Shown: in pieces, positions 1 to 13,071 of the stretch
Layout of the letters: each line of letters starts with the position of its first letter
Position numbering within the stretch: the stretch's first letter is position 1
Source of the DNA: Ignelater luminosus
Lineage: Eukaryota; Arthropoda; Insecta; Coleoptera; Elateridae
DNA: 64,000 nt
Reading direction: 5' to 3'
Assembly: GCA_011009095.1 (NCBI GenBank)
Contig: VTPC01000399.1
Coordinates: 72,425-136,424, forward strand
The notes under the pieces: generated by a model
Told to the model about the DNA's origin: nothing
The model's input: only the letters and a program-made list of their open reading frames with translations
The model's database searches: none
Translations under genes and position numbers: made by a program

Positions 1-3000
1 GGATCTTTCTGGAATTGTTACTTATTAGGTGGCGTTTTCTCTCTTTTCTGTAAATTATGGTAACTAACTTACTCATTGTGAACACGATAAGAATTGGTAC
101 AAAGATACCTAATACAGTATGTGAAGCAAAAGCAATTCCGGGTGGCTATAAAAAGAGGCGTCTTGTTTTGAGGTTAAATATCTTCACTTGTGATAAAGCT
201 AGGAGGGAGAGACTTTACAATTTCTTAGCCAGGGAATCAACGAAAGTTCTTCTAAAGTTTCACTTCTTAATATTGAAAAACAACGACCGTTATAAATTTT
301 CAAATTGATAGTTTAAAAAATAGATTTCCCTTGGCAAACGATGGAATTTTTAGTAGTAGGCTGCCTATCAAACAAATGAATATGTTAACAATTACCTTTC
401 TAGAAGAAAATGCGCCTTTGTTTGCTTTGGGCAAATGAATGACCATCAAATTCTCCTGATTGCCAGCTTTTTTGGTTGTAGTTTATGGAACGCTCTTCAA
501 GAAAACATTTATGGGGGCCGTCATGAACCTTTTGAAAACTTGAGAAAATTCCGAGGCAGAATCAAAGAAGTGTGACCAGAAATGCTAAAATACAATTAGA
601 AGATTTATCCCACAGTCTTAATGCCGATTTAAAGAGTGTTACAAATGGCGGACCAATCTCAAACAATTATAGACAAAATTTAATACATTCATGAACTCTA
701 CTTTTGGAAAAACAATTTTTTAGTATTCAGCTGTTCAATTCCTTGTATCAAAAAATAATTTTCTTGTTAAACACTTAATTTTGACATCAATATCTGCTAC
801 CTGTCAGAAGCTATTAATTGTTAAACAGGACTCATTTTTTTTATAGCCACTCAATATTTACTGAGTGTAATCTTAAGTTCATTTTGACCTGATGTCGATT
901 ATCAAGTTGATCCTAAAACCCACACAACATGCTCTACGTAACCAAGTAATGAGTACCAATATTGTTGCAGTATAGACAGTGTTGGCTTCAGATGTAAAAT
1001 CTTTAACCCCTATATTGCATCGTAGATATAAAAAGCCGTAAAAATTTAATTTTGTCTCAGGGCCCACTACAATTCTGAAGCCCTAACTATACTAATATTG
1101 AGGGATGTAACTTGCTAACCATAATTAAATCTAATTAGGAAGGTTTGGATTTTTAGAAGACTTTTCTTCCTGAAAACGCTTTTACGACTGCTAGTGCTCG
1201 TTAGAAACGTAAACCATCTAGGCCAGTCAATGGATGTTTAGCTGTTGCTTGCAATCCTCTGAACAAATCTTGCAGGATTACTATTAATATAAGCTAGTGC
1301 AGTTGGTTCAGATAAGTTTTCAAAGAAAGTTCTTATTCCAGGGAATCGAGACATGAAGCCTTTTTGTAAACGCAAAAATAAGTTGCTTAAATCCGATATA
1401 GTATTTGTAAAAACGAATCCATATTCCAGTCTCGCTGAATACGAATTGGCGATCGATACTCTCTCACGTTTTTTATATTTAATTCATAAGGATTACTGTA
1501 AATTCTACTATCTGTGCGAAATGGACTTCTACTAATGAATGAAAACCAGTCTAGAATGAGTTTGATTTTAAATAATAATTCATTGTTTACTTACTAATAG
1601 ATTGAAAAACAGTTTATTTGCAAAATTAGATATAGAGAAATTTCTGGCCATCCTCGTCGATTCTGTCATAGAACTGTCGCTAGTTTGCAATTCTCTGCAG
1701 CCTTCGTAAACATTTTCTTTTTCGTATACATTAGCTCTAATAAACAAAAATACATTTTCTTGTAGAAAAGTTGGAGTTCGTAGAGTTCTATCTTGAATGA
1801 AACCGCAATTATTACGTGAATATATAGAGGTCGATATTCTAGAATAATTTGTAATCTGTAACTCTGTTGTTTTTCTAGACTAAAAACTGAAACTTTGCAG
1901 AACTGATTTTTTGGTTAAAACAATGTAAAATTTCTTTTTTATACCTTTATCACAAGTACAGATATTTATCCTTAAAACAGGGCATATATTTTATGACCAC
2001 TCGGTATATTTTTTCTCTAAAGTTAATGAGAAGTTAAATGCGCGAGGGAATTCGAACTGCCAAAGAATTAATCTTACGATTTTTGATCAAAATACCCGAG
2101 TGACGGTAAATTTGCAGTTCACTTAAAAAATTAAATTTTAACCAAACATTCACTTTGCAGAAATGGCTGGACAGAGGATGTGGTGATTTCTTGCATCTCC
2201 ATACTAATTCACATATCGATTAGCACATTATATTATAACGAATTGGAGTTAAATGGTTTGCAAATTCAAAGATTAATTCTCAGATAGATCAACTTAAGAT
2301 TCTTTGGAATGACAATGACGGAAATCTCAAGTCGGTTACCAAAAGAGCTTTATCAAAGCCTGGAACAACTTAATGAAAATTGAAGGGGCAGTCTATGGGA
2401 TTGCTTTTTCCAGATTCAGGAGTCTCAGGCGTTCGATATATGATAGATTGTAAGGCTTCAGTTGTGAATGTCTCAAGAGATATTTCTGCAAATCATTTGA
2501 AATTTAACTCCACTGTGTTCCTGTAGATCTTCCAAACAAATTTCTTAGAAAAAAATTGGAAGCTTCGGTTTAAGGTCTTTTTTCTGCTTCTGCGCAATTA
2601 TTCCTGGTCTGTGTATGTAAATAGGCAGATGCTGACGACTTTTGTTAGATTCTTCCACATAAAAGTGTCTGGATTTTTCTCTTTGGAATCTTGGAATATT
2701 TTCAGCTTGCGTTACATCTTAACTCTTGTATGTTTTACATGAATGTAACGACGATGTAACAGTTAGTGGAATGAAGCCATTTTTGGCTCATAACTGACTT
2801 TCTAAACACATGGTTTGTTATCAAAATACGTAATTCACTGAAGAATCAAGATCAAGGCTTATTAGTAACGGTTTGCAGACACTGCAGCCACTTGAAATGG
2901 TGAGATACCAGATAGTTACTTCAGTTTAACTTGCTTGTAATTTAGACAAGCGTGCCTATTGAAATTCTCTGTCTTAAATGTATGAAATTTAAATTCTTCG

Positions 3001-6000
3001 CGCTTATTATTGTTCTTCCGAGCGGGATAAGCGGTAACAGCTAGTATCTTCAGGTATGCCTTAACTAAAATTTCTTTTGAAATTATTGATGGTCATAACA
3101 CATGACGCGTTCCGTCGGACCCACGAACTGACAATGTTCGACACTTTCGGCCCGGAAAGTGCCGATTTGGCCCGCATCGAATTTTAGTTGCTTCTCGCTA
3201 ATCACATCCCTTTCTTGATAGTTATCTCTAATAATTAATTTAATATTTAATAAGTAAGACAAGGCAAGAAAATGTTTAAAATTATTCCAATTTTCCAACT
3301 AAAATTGTTGAACCTCACAGTCTAGGATTGTATTTTTATCTTGCGTATTGAAACCGGAAAAGAGTTTGAAACCGATTTTTATTAGAATATAATTCAACGA
3401 AAGCTTTTCAGTAAAAAACAAAGCACTCAAAGTTCTTAAAAACTTCAAACATGGATTGAACACGAAATGTTTTTATTGTATTATCTACCTGTGCTCAAAC
3501 TAAAAGGATTTTGGAAAATATGTAGGAATCGCTAGAAATATACAATAACAATTTTAGGGTGTTATTGTATTCGTGATGGACGCATCGAATATCATCACAT
3601 CTAAAGCTTCGGTTTCAGAGAATAAATAAATAAACCTACAAGCGTTTATAGGGTTAACCTTCACATTGAAATTAGGTAACGTCTATTTTAAGCAACGCAG
3701 GGGAGAAAGGCAAACTCTTGTAAACTATAAATTGATATTTCGATTTCCTTGGCTAGATAAACATAATACAGTAGCTTGTTTAACAAACTGAAAATAATGA
3801 GTTTAATCCCTGCAAAATTGATATGAAGATGCTTTTACTTTCCATATAGTAGCTTAACTACCTTAGCTTTAAAATGAGTCATAACTCTGTTTTCCACTTA
3901 CTTGTAATTACGAAAAGTTTCTTTAAACAAACTAAAGGAAGTTCAAGCTATTTTTATTTTATTTATTTTTCCTGTTGGAAAATGCGAAGTTAGAAATAAG
4001 AAATTAATGCTCGCGACTGTAATATTGCATATCTATTGCTGCAAACGTTTCTAAAGAGCGAAACTGTATAATTTAAACAGGAAATCCAATTAGATCCAAT
4101 TTTCTTATGCCTTCTTCCATTCACTTCCTACGCTTTTCTATTTTCCCTAAAGTAAATGACAAGCCGAATACTCCTTGTTGATCGTCTACAATTTAAGTCT
4201 TACATTCCCAATCGTCTTAAGTCATTTCACCTAACAAATAATATTCAGTACAAAAATTTAAACATTTTCAAGTTTGGTATACAATTAAAAAACAGTTCCT
4301 TGTTAACAATAACAATAATAGCAAATTATGGTTTTGTTTTCTGTATACTGCATCGATTACAACCGTCTGGATTAGAATCCGGAAGAAACTTTTTCCAAAA
4401 GGGGGGAAATCTGGAAAGTTTGACGATTTCGGCAGTTGCGTAATAGGTTAGGGGCAAATCAATACTACAGGAACAACACGACTGGCGACTAACTATAGCC
4501 TACACTACCTCAAGTCGTCTCTTTGAATGCAAAACGTGACCCTAGTCGGAATCAGGGGGTGTACGGAACTAACCTACGCAATCGTATTGTTATCAGGATG
4601 CTTTTAAAAATATTGGTTTGTGTTATTTGAGGTCATCAAGAGTGTTTTTATATTTCTTTTACCTCGTCTTCTTCTCGATGTGATTGATTTGAGATATTTC
4701 CTTTTTTATTTTTTTCGTCACGCACTTTTAGAAGTGAGATATTCTTTGACTTTTTTTTTCAGTTTTATCAAACACGTAATTTATAAATAATATTATAGGC
4801 AATAGGATTAGTTTCGAAATTATATCTGAAACAAAACAGGATGGTGATGTAAGAAATAAAAATTAATTTTACATCATTTCTAATTAATCAGATTATTAAT
4901 TATCCCGCTGTATGCACATATAGTACTATTGCATATTTTTGCTAATTAATTAATAATAAAATATTAACAATTACTGTTATGAAAAGCTGAAGCGAAAAGG
5001 TAATAATAATAAATAGAAATGTAAATTAACCATTGTTAATAGAAATTGCATGTAACGTTTTTTATAATTTGTCTGCTTTCGTTTGATCTATAAAATATTA
5101 AGAGTTGTTTGTATTGATTACAAAAATAAAAATTGAAATTTAGAATGTTAGTCAAGTCAAATTCCATTTTGTTGTGATATGAACGTAATGAATGAATGTG
5201 GTAGTAAACGTAGTATTGTATATGAGAGAGTACACCGTCTCTACTCAAAGATTCTCTTAGATCTTTTGATTTTCTAACCCTTCCCGTCTTAATTCGCAAA
5301 ATTATTGTTTTCAAGCTCTCGTTCTTCCCTTTTATGCCATGTCCTATAATCTACCATATTCTCATTATTATAGAAGACCATTTATGTTATTTTGCCAAAT
5401 ATTGTTTTTTAACAGTTTGACTTCTAATAAGAAATACTTTCAGATTTTGCTTCTCCTGGTATTTGAGATAATTTATTATTTTCTTTATTTTTTTAACAAC
5501 TGGTACAAACACGCGCAGATAAATATCGATGAATCATTTGCACACGGAGATCATATTTTGTTTGTTATTTATAATTATAAATCACAAAGCATTGCAGGTT
5601 GACAAAGAACCTGTATAGTTTTAAGTTTAGTGTTTAGTCTCACCGAGTTTCATCTAAACACAATACTTGTGGAAAAATGATTTATTCATTGTTTTGTTCA
5701 AGGCAGTAATTACCACATTTAATTCCAGCTTAATTAAATCACTCAAGAAGTTTAGCCCTAAAGAGGAACTTTTTCGAGATATATAATAGAGTTTTAATAG
5801 CATTTACGTAATGGCAGCATCTGTTGTCCACAATTCTTCTATCTAGCTATGCACGTTAAATAAAGTATTTTTTCTACTTGTGTGTACTTTTAGCCTTAGA
5901 ATTTGGTCATCATAGAACAACAAAACACAAATCAATATAAAATTCTATTCCTTGGTGCGCTTCTTTCCAAGTTGCTTAACTGTTTTTAAATCCAACACAA

Positions 6001-6180
6001 TTACACAAACTTTAACCTTTTGTTGCCTAACAGTAGAATCTTTGCTAAAACAATTTTCAATTCTTTTTTCTCAAAATTTTAGGATCTACCTTCAGGCTAT
6101 TTTTGGTATACTTGTCAGGTATATTGACTTAGGATAATAAAATTAGAAATAAATTGTTCTGTTTTAACTCGAAACATCTA
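1..6180. other. AT-rich intergenic or intronic DNA, no gene recognised
   Basis: Short open frames here are no longer than expected by chance and match no family I recognise. A small GC-richer patch at about 3100-3190, rich in CGG/CCG, stands out from its surroundings but could not be assigned. Confidence 0.6.
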
Positions 6181-6194
6181 TTTATTATCTTCAG

Positions 6195-7844
6195 TTGCAA
6201 ATCTACTTCATAAAACAAAGCGAAACAATTTTTACTTTCATCAGAGCAAAGAAATATATTACAATTACTACATATAGAGTGTGGTCTTGATTGAACTTTG
6301 TTGGCACTGCATACCTCGCATCTGCCGCGTTTGCTTGTATACCTAAGTCAATGACATCCTCGATTACTAATTCAAACATCTTTGGGAACTGAACAGAAAT
6401 TCCTACGTCATTTCTTTGGACAATCAGAATTCTGCGATGACCCTTTACGAGTCGGTAATTGTTTTTGTATAAGTAGGCTAAATGCAACAGATCTTCTAAA
6501 TTCTAGAAGTGGCTTTCTTCCTGTAAGCTCAGTTTTTTTTCTATACGAATTAACAAAGGTTATGTCAGTCAGTCCCCAAACGATCCAGTGCGACCATTTT
6601 CTTTGCTCTACGGTTCACTCCATAAGCCAGCCTTAGGCGATCTGCATGATCCACACCATCCATATAAGTATTTCTTGTAGTGCTTAACTATTTCTGGTGC
6701 AGTTTTGTTTTCTTTTAACAGTAGATGTATATTGCTTCCATGGAAATTACTAATAAAATATACAATTCTATTATCGTTCCATTTCCATACACCGATGTCC
6801 ATAGATGAAAAACGATATTGCGTGTTTGCCAGGCTTTTTTTAATAACGCGAATCGTTCCGGATACTAATGTCTTCATATTCTTCAAATTTTTCCTGTATC
6901 ACTTCATTCATCTCAAATTTTTGAATGTAATCATAATATAATCTAATCAAGCACAAGCTTTGTACCCTCTTTTGATAGATTTGAGAGGACTGTACTGTTT
7001 GAGGGTGCTTCTACCCTTAAAAGTAATTGTAGACTCATCTACTGAAAACTGGTGACTGCCTTTATAGGATTTAGAAGAGGAAATCAATCGGGCGAAGTTT
7101 ATACAATTTGTCTCTGTTATCAATGGGAATTGCAGAATTGTCATTGATATGTAAAGTACTAAGGATGGCATCAAACCTGTCTCTTGGCATAGATGACGAC
7201 ACTATTGGTACTTTAAGATAGCTGCAGTTGACCAATAGTACCTCAAATTGGAAGTTTGTGGTATCCCATAGAAATATTGATACCAATACCACTTGAGAAC
7301 TTTTCCCCTCTGTACAGCATACAAATTACTTTTAAATATTATTGATTCAAGTATTTCATAAAGTAATCAATTGGCGTTTCATATGCTATAAATTTATCGT
7401 CTACGGCCCCTTCTGGAAAATTATAGTCAGGAACAGTAACAGGCAGTTCTTTTTTTTCTCATTTTCTATCGGATTCTTTACGCTTATTTATTCTTGCCCT
7501 AATTTTTCCTGGTACGATAGCAGTTAACCTAAATGGCAGCTTCTTGTCTTTCTACCACATTAACCATTCTATCACCTCTATCAGCTACTTCGATATTGTG
7601 TAAATCTTCATCACTATTCTCAAAAACAATTTTAAATTTATCGCTACTGAGTTTCTTCTGGCTCTGATGTAGTTCTAATCCTTTTATACCACAAATCAAA
7701 AGGTTCGTTCTGTTCATCGTCTTCATCATCTTCTGGGCGTGTTTCATAATCATTATTGGTTGGAATATCATCAAGTTCTATATTTTCTGCAATTTCACGT
7801 AATTGTCGATCTGTTAGGGGTCTTTTCCGCTCGTGGTCATCCAT
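6195..7844 (-). pseudogene. piggyBac-like transposase, decayed
   Basis: This is a broken DDE transposase of the piggyBac family, cut-and-paste enzymes that normally target TTAA. Reading the minus strand from 7844, the acidic N-terminus starts MDDHERKRPLTDRQL and is rich in Asp/Glu. At 7292-7071 comes the core segment with MPRDRFDAILSTLHIND, typical of the DDE_Tnp_1_7 domain. Next are a FSVDESTITFKGRS-like piece at about 7070-6960 and, at 6886-6608, WKWNDNRIVYFISNFHG followed by a degraded YKKYMDGVDHADR-type motif. The C-terminal Cys-rich finger (CEVC, then CSNC, then LCSD) can be read across frames at about 6340-6200. Several frameshifts and stops separate these pieces, so no full-length protein can be made. 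No convincing TIR or TTAA duplication was found. The family call is firm; the boundaries are approximate. Confidence 0.85.
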
Positions 7845-8230
7845 TTCACAAAAACAAATTTGTAGCCTGACGGTACTAGGAAGTACCCTGCAATTTATGC
7901 ATGTTTTTCATTACATTCTTTTACAATTCTGTCTACATACATACATAGTGTCTAGTAATCCAGACAAACTAACAATAAACTTATTTTTATAAAGAAAACT
8001 AGTCAAAAACATTCAACAACGTCCACCTATAACCAAATCTCAAACACCGAATGACATTCTTTGCAACAACGGTAAATGTAGCAAAAAAACGGTGATGCCA
8101 GCCCAAAAGTTTTAATTTACCATTGAGTGTATGTGGAACTTTTAAGTACCCACAGGCTAAATACCTTGCAATGTGACATACAATTTAAATAGCCATCCAA
8201 AGTTCTGATACTTTAAAGTACCTTCAGTCA
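7845..8230 (-). repeat. 5' flank of the piggyBac relic with repeated AGTACC motifs
   Basis: AGTACC recurs at 7882-7888, 8145-8150 and 8217-8222. Two of these stand near related strings (CCCTGCAATTT at about 7886 and CCTTGCAATGT at about 8163). This looks like the subterminal repeat or 5' untranslated part of the same transposon. The outer end was not located. Confidence 0.4.
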
Positions 8231-8582
8231 AAAAAAAGTTAATAAACTGAAAATTATCTGAATCATTTCATCTATAATATTATTCCATTAATTTCTCATT
8301 TTTTCTTGTCTTTAAATATCATATTCGAAGATTGTCATAGATAATTTTGGAATAAGGCAAGTAGCTTTGCTATTATTATTGAAAATAAATCAGCTAACTA
8401 TACCTGCAGAGTGCATTCCAGAGTATTTCAAATTGTCAGTATTTCTTGTAATTTCATAATATTAGAAGAATCTTGGCATGTTATCAAGACTGTAGCCACT
8501 TTTACACAATCCGGCAATCAGTAATTATCCAACAAGCTTGAATTCATGTGATTAACTGATCAATGACGAATCCAAATCATTG

Positions 8583-8751
8583 ACGTCATGACGACGTCGT
8601 TTCTGTTCGGATCTTTTACGTCATTAAATTTGCCGTGTATATGACGTTATGTAAAAGACGCCTACTTAAATATTAAATAACGTCTTCTTCTCGTCTTGAT
8701 ATGACGTCTTTTAACTATGACATCTTGGTATGTATTTTCAGATTTAGACGT
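8583..8751. promoter_or_regulatory. cluster of ACGT/CRE-like motifs
   Basis: Seven ACGT tetramers fall in about 170 bp, at 8583, 8594, 8618, 8644, 8680, 8704 and 8748. One sits in a perfect TGACGTCA (8581-8588), the CREB/ATF palindrome. The surroundings are strongly AT-rich, so chance would give about one or none. CTTTTAC at 8613 and GTAAAAG at 8651 can form an imperfect stem. The cluster may be a bZIP-bound element or a degenerate repeat; no gene start is visible nearby. Confidence 0.35.
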
Positions 8752-11690
8752 ATCTTAACTATAGACCACAAATCATGTGAATTAGTGAAATAATTATCAT
8801 CTTTTCTACACCTATGTCATATACCTTATTAACAAATAAATATCTTGTACTTCGTTGTCTAACGTTGTAATGCCTAATACATAAATATCCTTGAGACACG
8901 TCAGATTTTTGCGTTTTCTCAAAAGATGGTCATGGTACGAATTTATCTTTAATCACTTAAAAGGATATCTACCATGTAACTCTTATAATGAATCAAGTTC
9001 CCGTCTTAAATGTGTACAATTTCTGATAATCTATTTTTATCTTCGTGACATAATTTCGAACAGGGATTATTACGGCATGTATTAAAACTTTGTAGTAATA
9101 ATTTGGTACATCATAATGGTAATCTTGCTGGGAAATCCTTGACGCGACTACTGTTTAGCAACCTCAACTTTTTAATGCAGATACTATGCTTTAAGCAGGG
9201 ATATATTAACATTTGAATAAATAAACCTTCATGCATATGCTCCAAATTAGTAGATCTGGTGATTGGTCACAATGTTGTATAATTAACCCTGAAGATTAAT
9301 GAAATTTCTAACTGGAAATAGTTGTTTGCAAATTTTTGTTTTTCATTCCTTGATAGTTAATAACCTCAAAATAATTTTATAGTCTTTTGGTCGAAAATGA
9401 AATAAATCAATCCTCAACAATCAACACTTCGTCTTCGGTATAGCGAGATATTAATGCGCATGCTCATCAATTACAAATCAGTACATAAATTGAGAAAAAA
9501 AACTTTTAAGGTACTGCGTTAAGTGCTATTAAGTTTAATTTCTAATTAGGAAGATTCTGAACAAGACCATTTAAAAGCTGTTGCATAATAGATAGTTTAA
9601 TTGTCATTACCAATTGTAATTACTAAGTTGGAGGTTGTGAATGAAGTTTAAGACTTTCAAACTTTGGGCTGACATCGGTCTACACCGGATTTATAACATA
9701 AGAACTGAGCTATACCAATATATATAACAATATAACAAAAAACCTGACGCAATCGGAAGTTTGGATCTACTTCTTTATTATTTAGAATATTAATCCGGCA
9801 TTAAGTGGCACTACTGAAAGGAAATCGGATAAACAGCTTCAGGAAACTGGAAATAACTGAAGCAAAAGTAATGTCCAGTACTGGTCCTAGTATTAATAAA
9901 ACGGGCAACACAGGTGGTTCAGGAATACCCTGCACATATAGCAAGTAGCGAAAGCAAAACAGTACAGGTGATGTATTTTCGAAGACGTCACATGACCTTC
10001 AAAGAAGGGTAACAGCAAGTTACTTCACCAACTGTTCTTTATGGCAAAAGATAAAGCTAGAAGCTAGCGGTGCAAGAATCCTTCTAAAACAATGGGTAAC
10101 GACTTGGATTTCCGGCTCAATAGAAAAGCTTCAGAAGCCATAAAGAATTTACTTTTTGTCTACACCTCATACAGAACAGGGTTGTTTGGAATTCTTCACG
10201 GAACGAAAACTCCTTGGCTTCAACTTTTACTGCCCCAAGCAAAATCAGATAAAAAAAATTCGAAACTCTGAAAAAATACGAATTTTCTTTGTAAAAACTG
10301 TAAACATGAGCAAGTTCTTTACAAAACTAAACAAAGCTTTAGTAAAGCAAATATCCAAGCTGATTCCAAGATCATGTAGGTGGATCAGTAGTAGTCACAA
10401 GTCCCTTAAGATTCATTGGATCTATGTATCTTATTTAAGTCGAACTGTGTTCAATTTAATATGATCTGAGAAGGAAACAAGGAGGATTTACCCCAATCCA
10501 TTCATTCCGAAACTCATTAAGTACGAGGTAGGTTCTCTCTAATGCATTTAAGGGAAGTTTTGTGATGTACTTTTATGAAGATTATATAATTTTGAAGGCA
10601 TCAGTTCTATCACAATTATCCGTTTTGGTCTCCATTGCAGTGACATAAAGCAAAAGGAAAACACGAAAGATTTGATCACACCTTTATAGACACATTTTAA
10701 CGAAGTGACCTTTTCTTATTTTTGTTAGCTTGACTCTCGCTTCTGTAGTCCTATTCTTGAAAGACAGCTGCTAGAACTGCAATAACCAATAACTACTGAA
10801 ATGCGAAAGTAATTTTTGAAGTGTTTCAGCACTTTTCAAATCGCTACATTTCTTTCTGGCTTTCATCATTTTGTTCATCCATATCTGCGATTTTATTTCC
10901 ACAAACTAGAGATCCATCATACCCAATAATTCTAATACTACTACAGCAAAGCTATTACAGAGCAAGTTATTAATTCAGCAGATTTATTTTCTTGCTTACT
11001 TTCAGAATTCAGATATTCAGTTCTGTTAATATTGCTCCTGAATATTTATCCGTTTTTCTTTGAAATAATATTCCCTATCGCACTGCCGCAGTAATGAGCT
11101 TTCAAAAACTAGTTCTCTTTAAGGAAATTCTTAATTGCTTCATCCAAACAGCAAAAAATGCCAGAAACTTAATTAATTTAAAATTTTAGGTAAAAAGCGC
11201 TTTTTCTAGACACTTTTCTTTAAAGTTGATAAAAGAATTTAAAGCTTAACTTCTTTTTATAATTTTATTACCTTCCCGATTAGATAATTAAACGAAACGA
11301 AGCACGAAATACTAAAATTAAAATCGTTTTATATTTAGCCGAAAAATTGTATTTTCCTTTTCATCTAATAAATAATATAAATTTCATTTCTCTTACGTCC
11401 AATTTAGTGCATAGCCTACTAAATTACCTCTACTTACAGCATGACTTATGAACCCTACGCATCTGATAAGAACAGAAAAAAGTAAATGTAAACTAAAATT
11501 TACTGTAATTTATTTAATGTGCAGTATTTAGGTCGCAACGAGGAAAAAAACGTTTAATCTGAATAATAATAATTTTTAAAAGAGCACGATATTTTAAGAT
11601 GTTATCCATTTTGGTCTAATTTAATAAATTCTAAACCTATAAAGCTTTTCAAGTTGTCCTTCTATCAACATCATCATCTTCATCAACCGC
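8752..11690. other. no gene recognised
   Basis: AT-rich DNA with short chance ORFs. The longest, 102 codons at 10156-10464 on the plus strand, has no recognisable domain and an AT-driven Lys/Ile/Phe-rich composition. Confidence 0.55.
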
Positions 11691-11703
11691 CACGCATTCT
11701 ATG

Positions 11704-11730
11704 TATAAAAGAACGCACAGTGTTATCATT
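11704..11730 (+). promoter_or_regulatory. possible core promoter (TATA plus initiator)
   Basis: TATAAAAG at 11704-11711 is followed by an initiator-like TCATT at 11726-11730. The spacing is about 24 bp, slightly short of the usual 28-31. A GC-richer stretch and a downstream AATAAA at 12112 follow, so a short transcription unit is conceivable. Confidence 0.3.
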
Positions 11731-12117
11731 GTGTAATAGACGTGTCTGTAATCACATTCAGCCTATCTCAACTAAAAACGTCGAGAGTAGTAAAAGAAGA
11801 AACTAACCGATATCTCGGATGCAAGAGCAGCCTTATGAAACAGAAAATGCTGAGCATCTCGAAAGAGCACGAACGGCCAGGGAAACAGGCAGACCTTGAA
11901 AGACTACCGCAAGTGAGAGAGAAATGAATAGCATTCGTCGTCTTTGTCGGCAGACTCCGGTTATCGCCAAGAGCTTCGTTCAGCCACGACGGCGTCACCT
12001 CGTTCCTCCAGTCCATAAACATTCACGAATTCTCCATACTCTCGACACTTTGAATTCTTCTATAAAGAATTTTTGCGTAAATGTTTATTTATATTTAAAT
12101 TATACAAGATAAATAAA
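11731..12117 (+). other. GC-richer segment, possible short transcript or coding relic
   Basis: The segment stands out by composition and carries overlapping open frames: plus 11742-11927, plus 11924-12112, minus 11768-12022. One plus frame reads ENAEHLERARTARETGRP before a stop. That resembles the Arg/Glu-rich ETPEQR-type tracts of some arthropod repeat proteins, which suggests a transposon relic rather than a host gene. AATAAA lies at 12112-12117. The true frame, if any, cannot be chosen from sequence alone. Confidence 0.25.
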
Positions 12118-12700
12118 CAGATAAACATTTTAAATATTATTGGTTGGGAAAATTGAACGTTGATTGATCTATAGGAGAAATATTATTTGAAAATTCCAAC
12201 TTAAAAAGTTGTTTGAACCGACTAATAGGAGTTACAAAAGTAAATGTTAACGTTGTTGTACATCTACAATTTTATTTATACCAAATTAAGCTGCTTAAAG
12301 TTCTCTCTCATTGTTAAAAAATTGTCAGCATTCCTTCATTCTGAATTAAAGTTATAAAAGTAGAAAAACTTCCATTTGAATAATAAATTGAAAACTTGTT
12401 TTCCAGATTTCAACTTACTTTTAGTTGAATAACGTTTAGAAACTTAAAGAATCTTTTTAGTTTTCTTGTACATAGGTACGTTTTAATCATAAACTAATAT
12501 TATTATAACAATTTTAGTAGTTTTTTTTGAGGTACCTAATTGATTTATGGATTTTCAAATCATTTATTACAAAACTTTATAGGATGACTGTAACTATTCT
12601 AACCTAATTCATCTGGTATGTTTACAAAAGAAGTGATAAACTTGGATAGTTAATTTTAGATTAGTTCTATCATAAGAAATAAATGCTCGTGTCAAGCTTT
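12118..12700. other. no gene recognised
   Basis: AT-rich DNA with nothing recognisable. Confidence 0.5.
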
Positions 12701-12706
12701 TTTATT
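12701..12706 (-). terminator. poly(A) signal AATAAA (minus strand)
   Basis: TTTATT on the plus strand reads AATAAA on the minus strand, about 27 bases after the stop codon of the coding remnant at 12733-13071. The position suits a 3' end. Confidence 0.4.
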
Positions 12707-12732
12707 GAATGAATGCTTTACAGAAATATGCA

Positions 12733-13071
12733 TTAAGCATCAGCTTTACTTTTTGGCTTGATGCCCTGTTTACGAATTTGTACATCACTTTCCGTTAAGA
12801 CTGTTCTCTCACCACTGTCTTTGTTACTGAATATAATAGCTTTAGTTTCTGTTAGCAGCTTTTGATAACCACATTTTTCTAGGAATACCAATTTGGCTTT
12901 GAAATTTTTTCTTGATACATATCAAAATTGAAAAAATACTCTATGGACATCACGTTTGTTTTCATCTGATGGGCTTGTCTCGAATAAATATGTGCAATTA
13001 CGCCTGCCGTAATTCTGGTCATCAATATACAGAAAGTTCCTAAAATTCCCAGTTTGTAGATTCTGATACAT
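12733..13071 (-). pseudogene. unidentified C-terminal coding remnant
   Basis: One minus-strand frame reads for 113 codons with a single internal stop (TGA, after HRVFFQF) and ends at TAA. Its content is unlike chance AT-rich ORFs: IDDQNYGRRNCTYLFE, then SDENKRDVHRVFFQF, then KAKLVFLEKCGYQKLLTE, then a charged tail with TVLTESDVQIRKQG. The final stop is followed at once by AATAAA, as in the 3' end of a real mRNA. An in-frame Met at 13071 has a stop just upstream, so this is either a last exon or a processed, truncated copy of a gene. The internal stop favours a pseudogene. I do not recognise the family. Confidence 0.4.

Noticed and set aside
10156-10464. 102-codon plus ORF as a gene
   Set aside because: No motif, no promoter or poly(A) context, and a composition expected from AT-rich chance.
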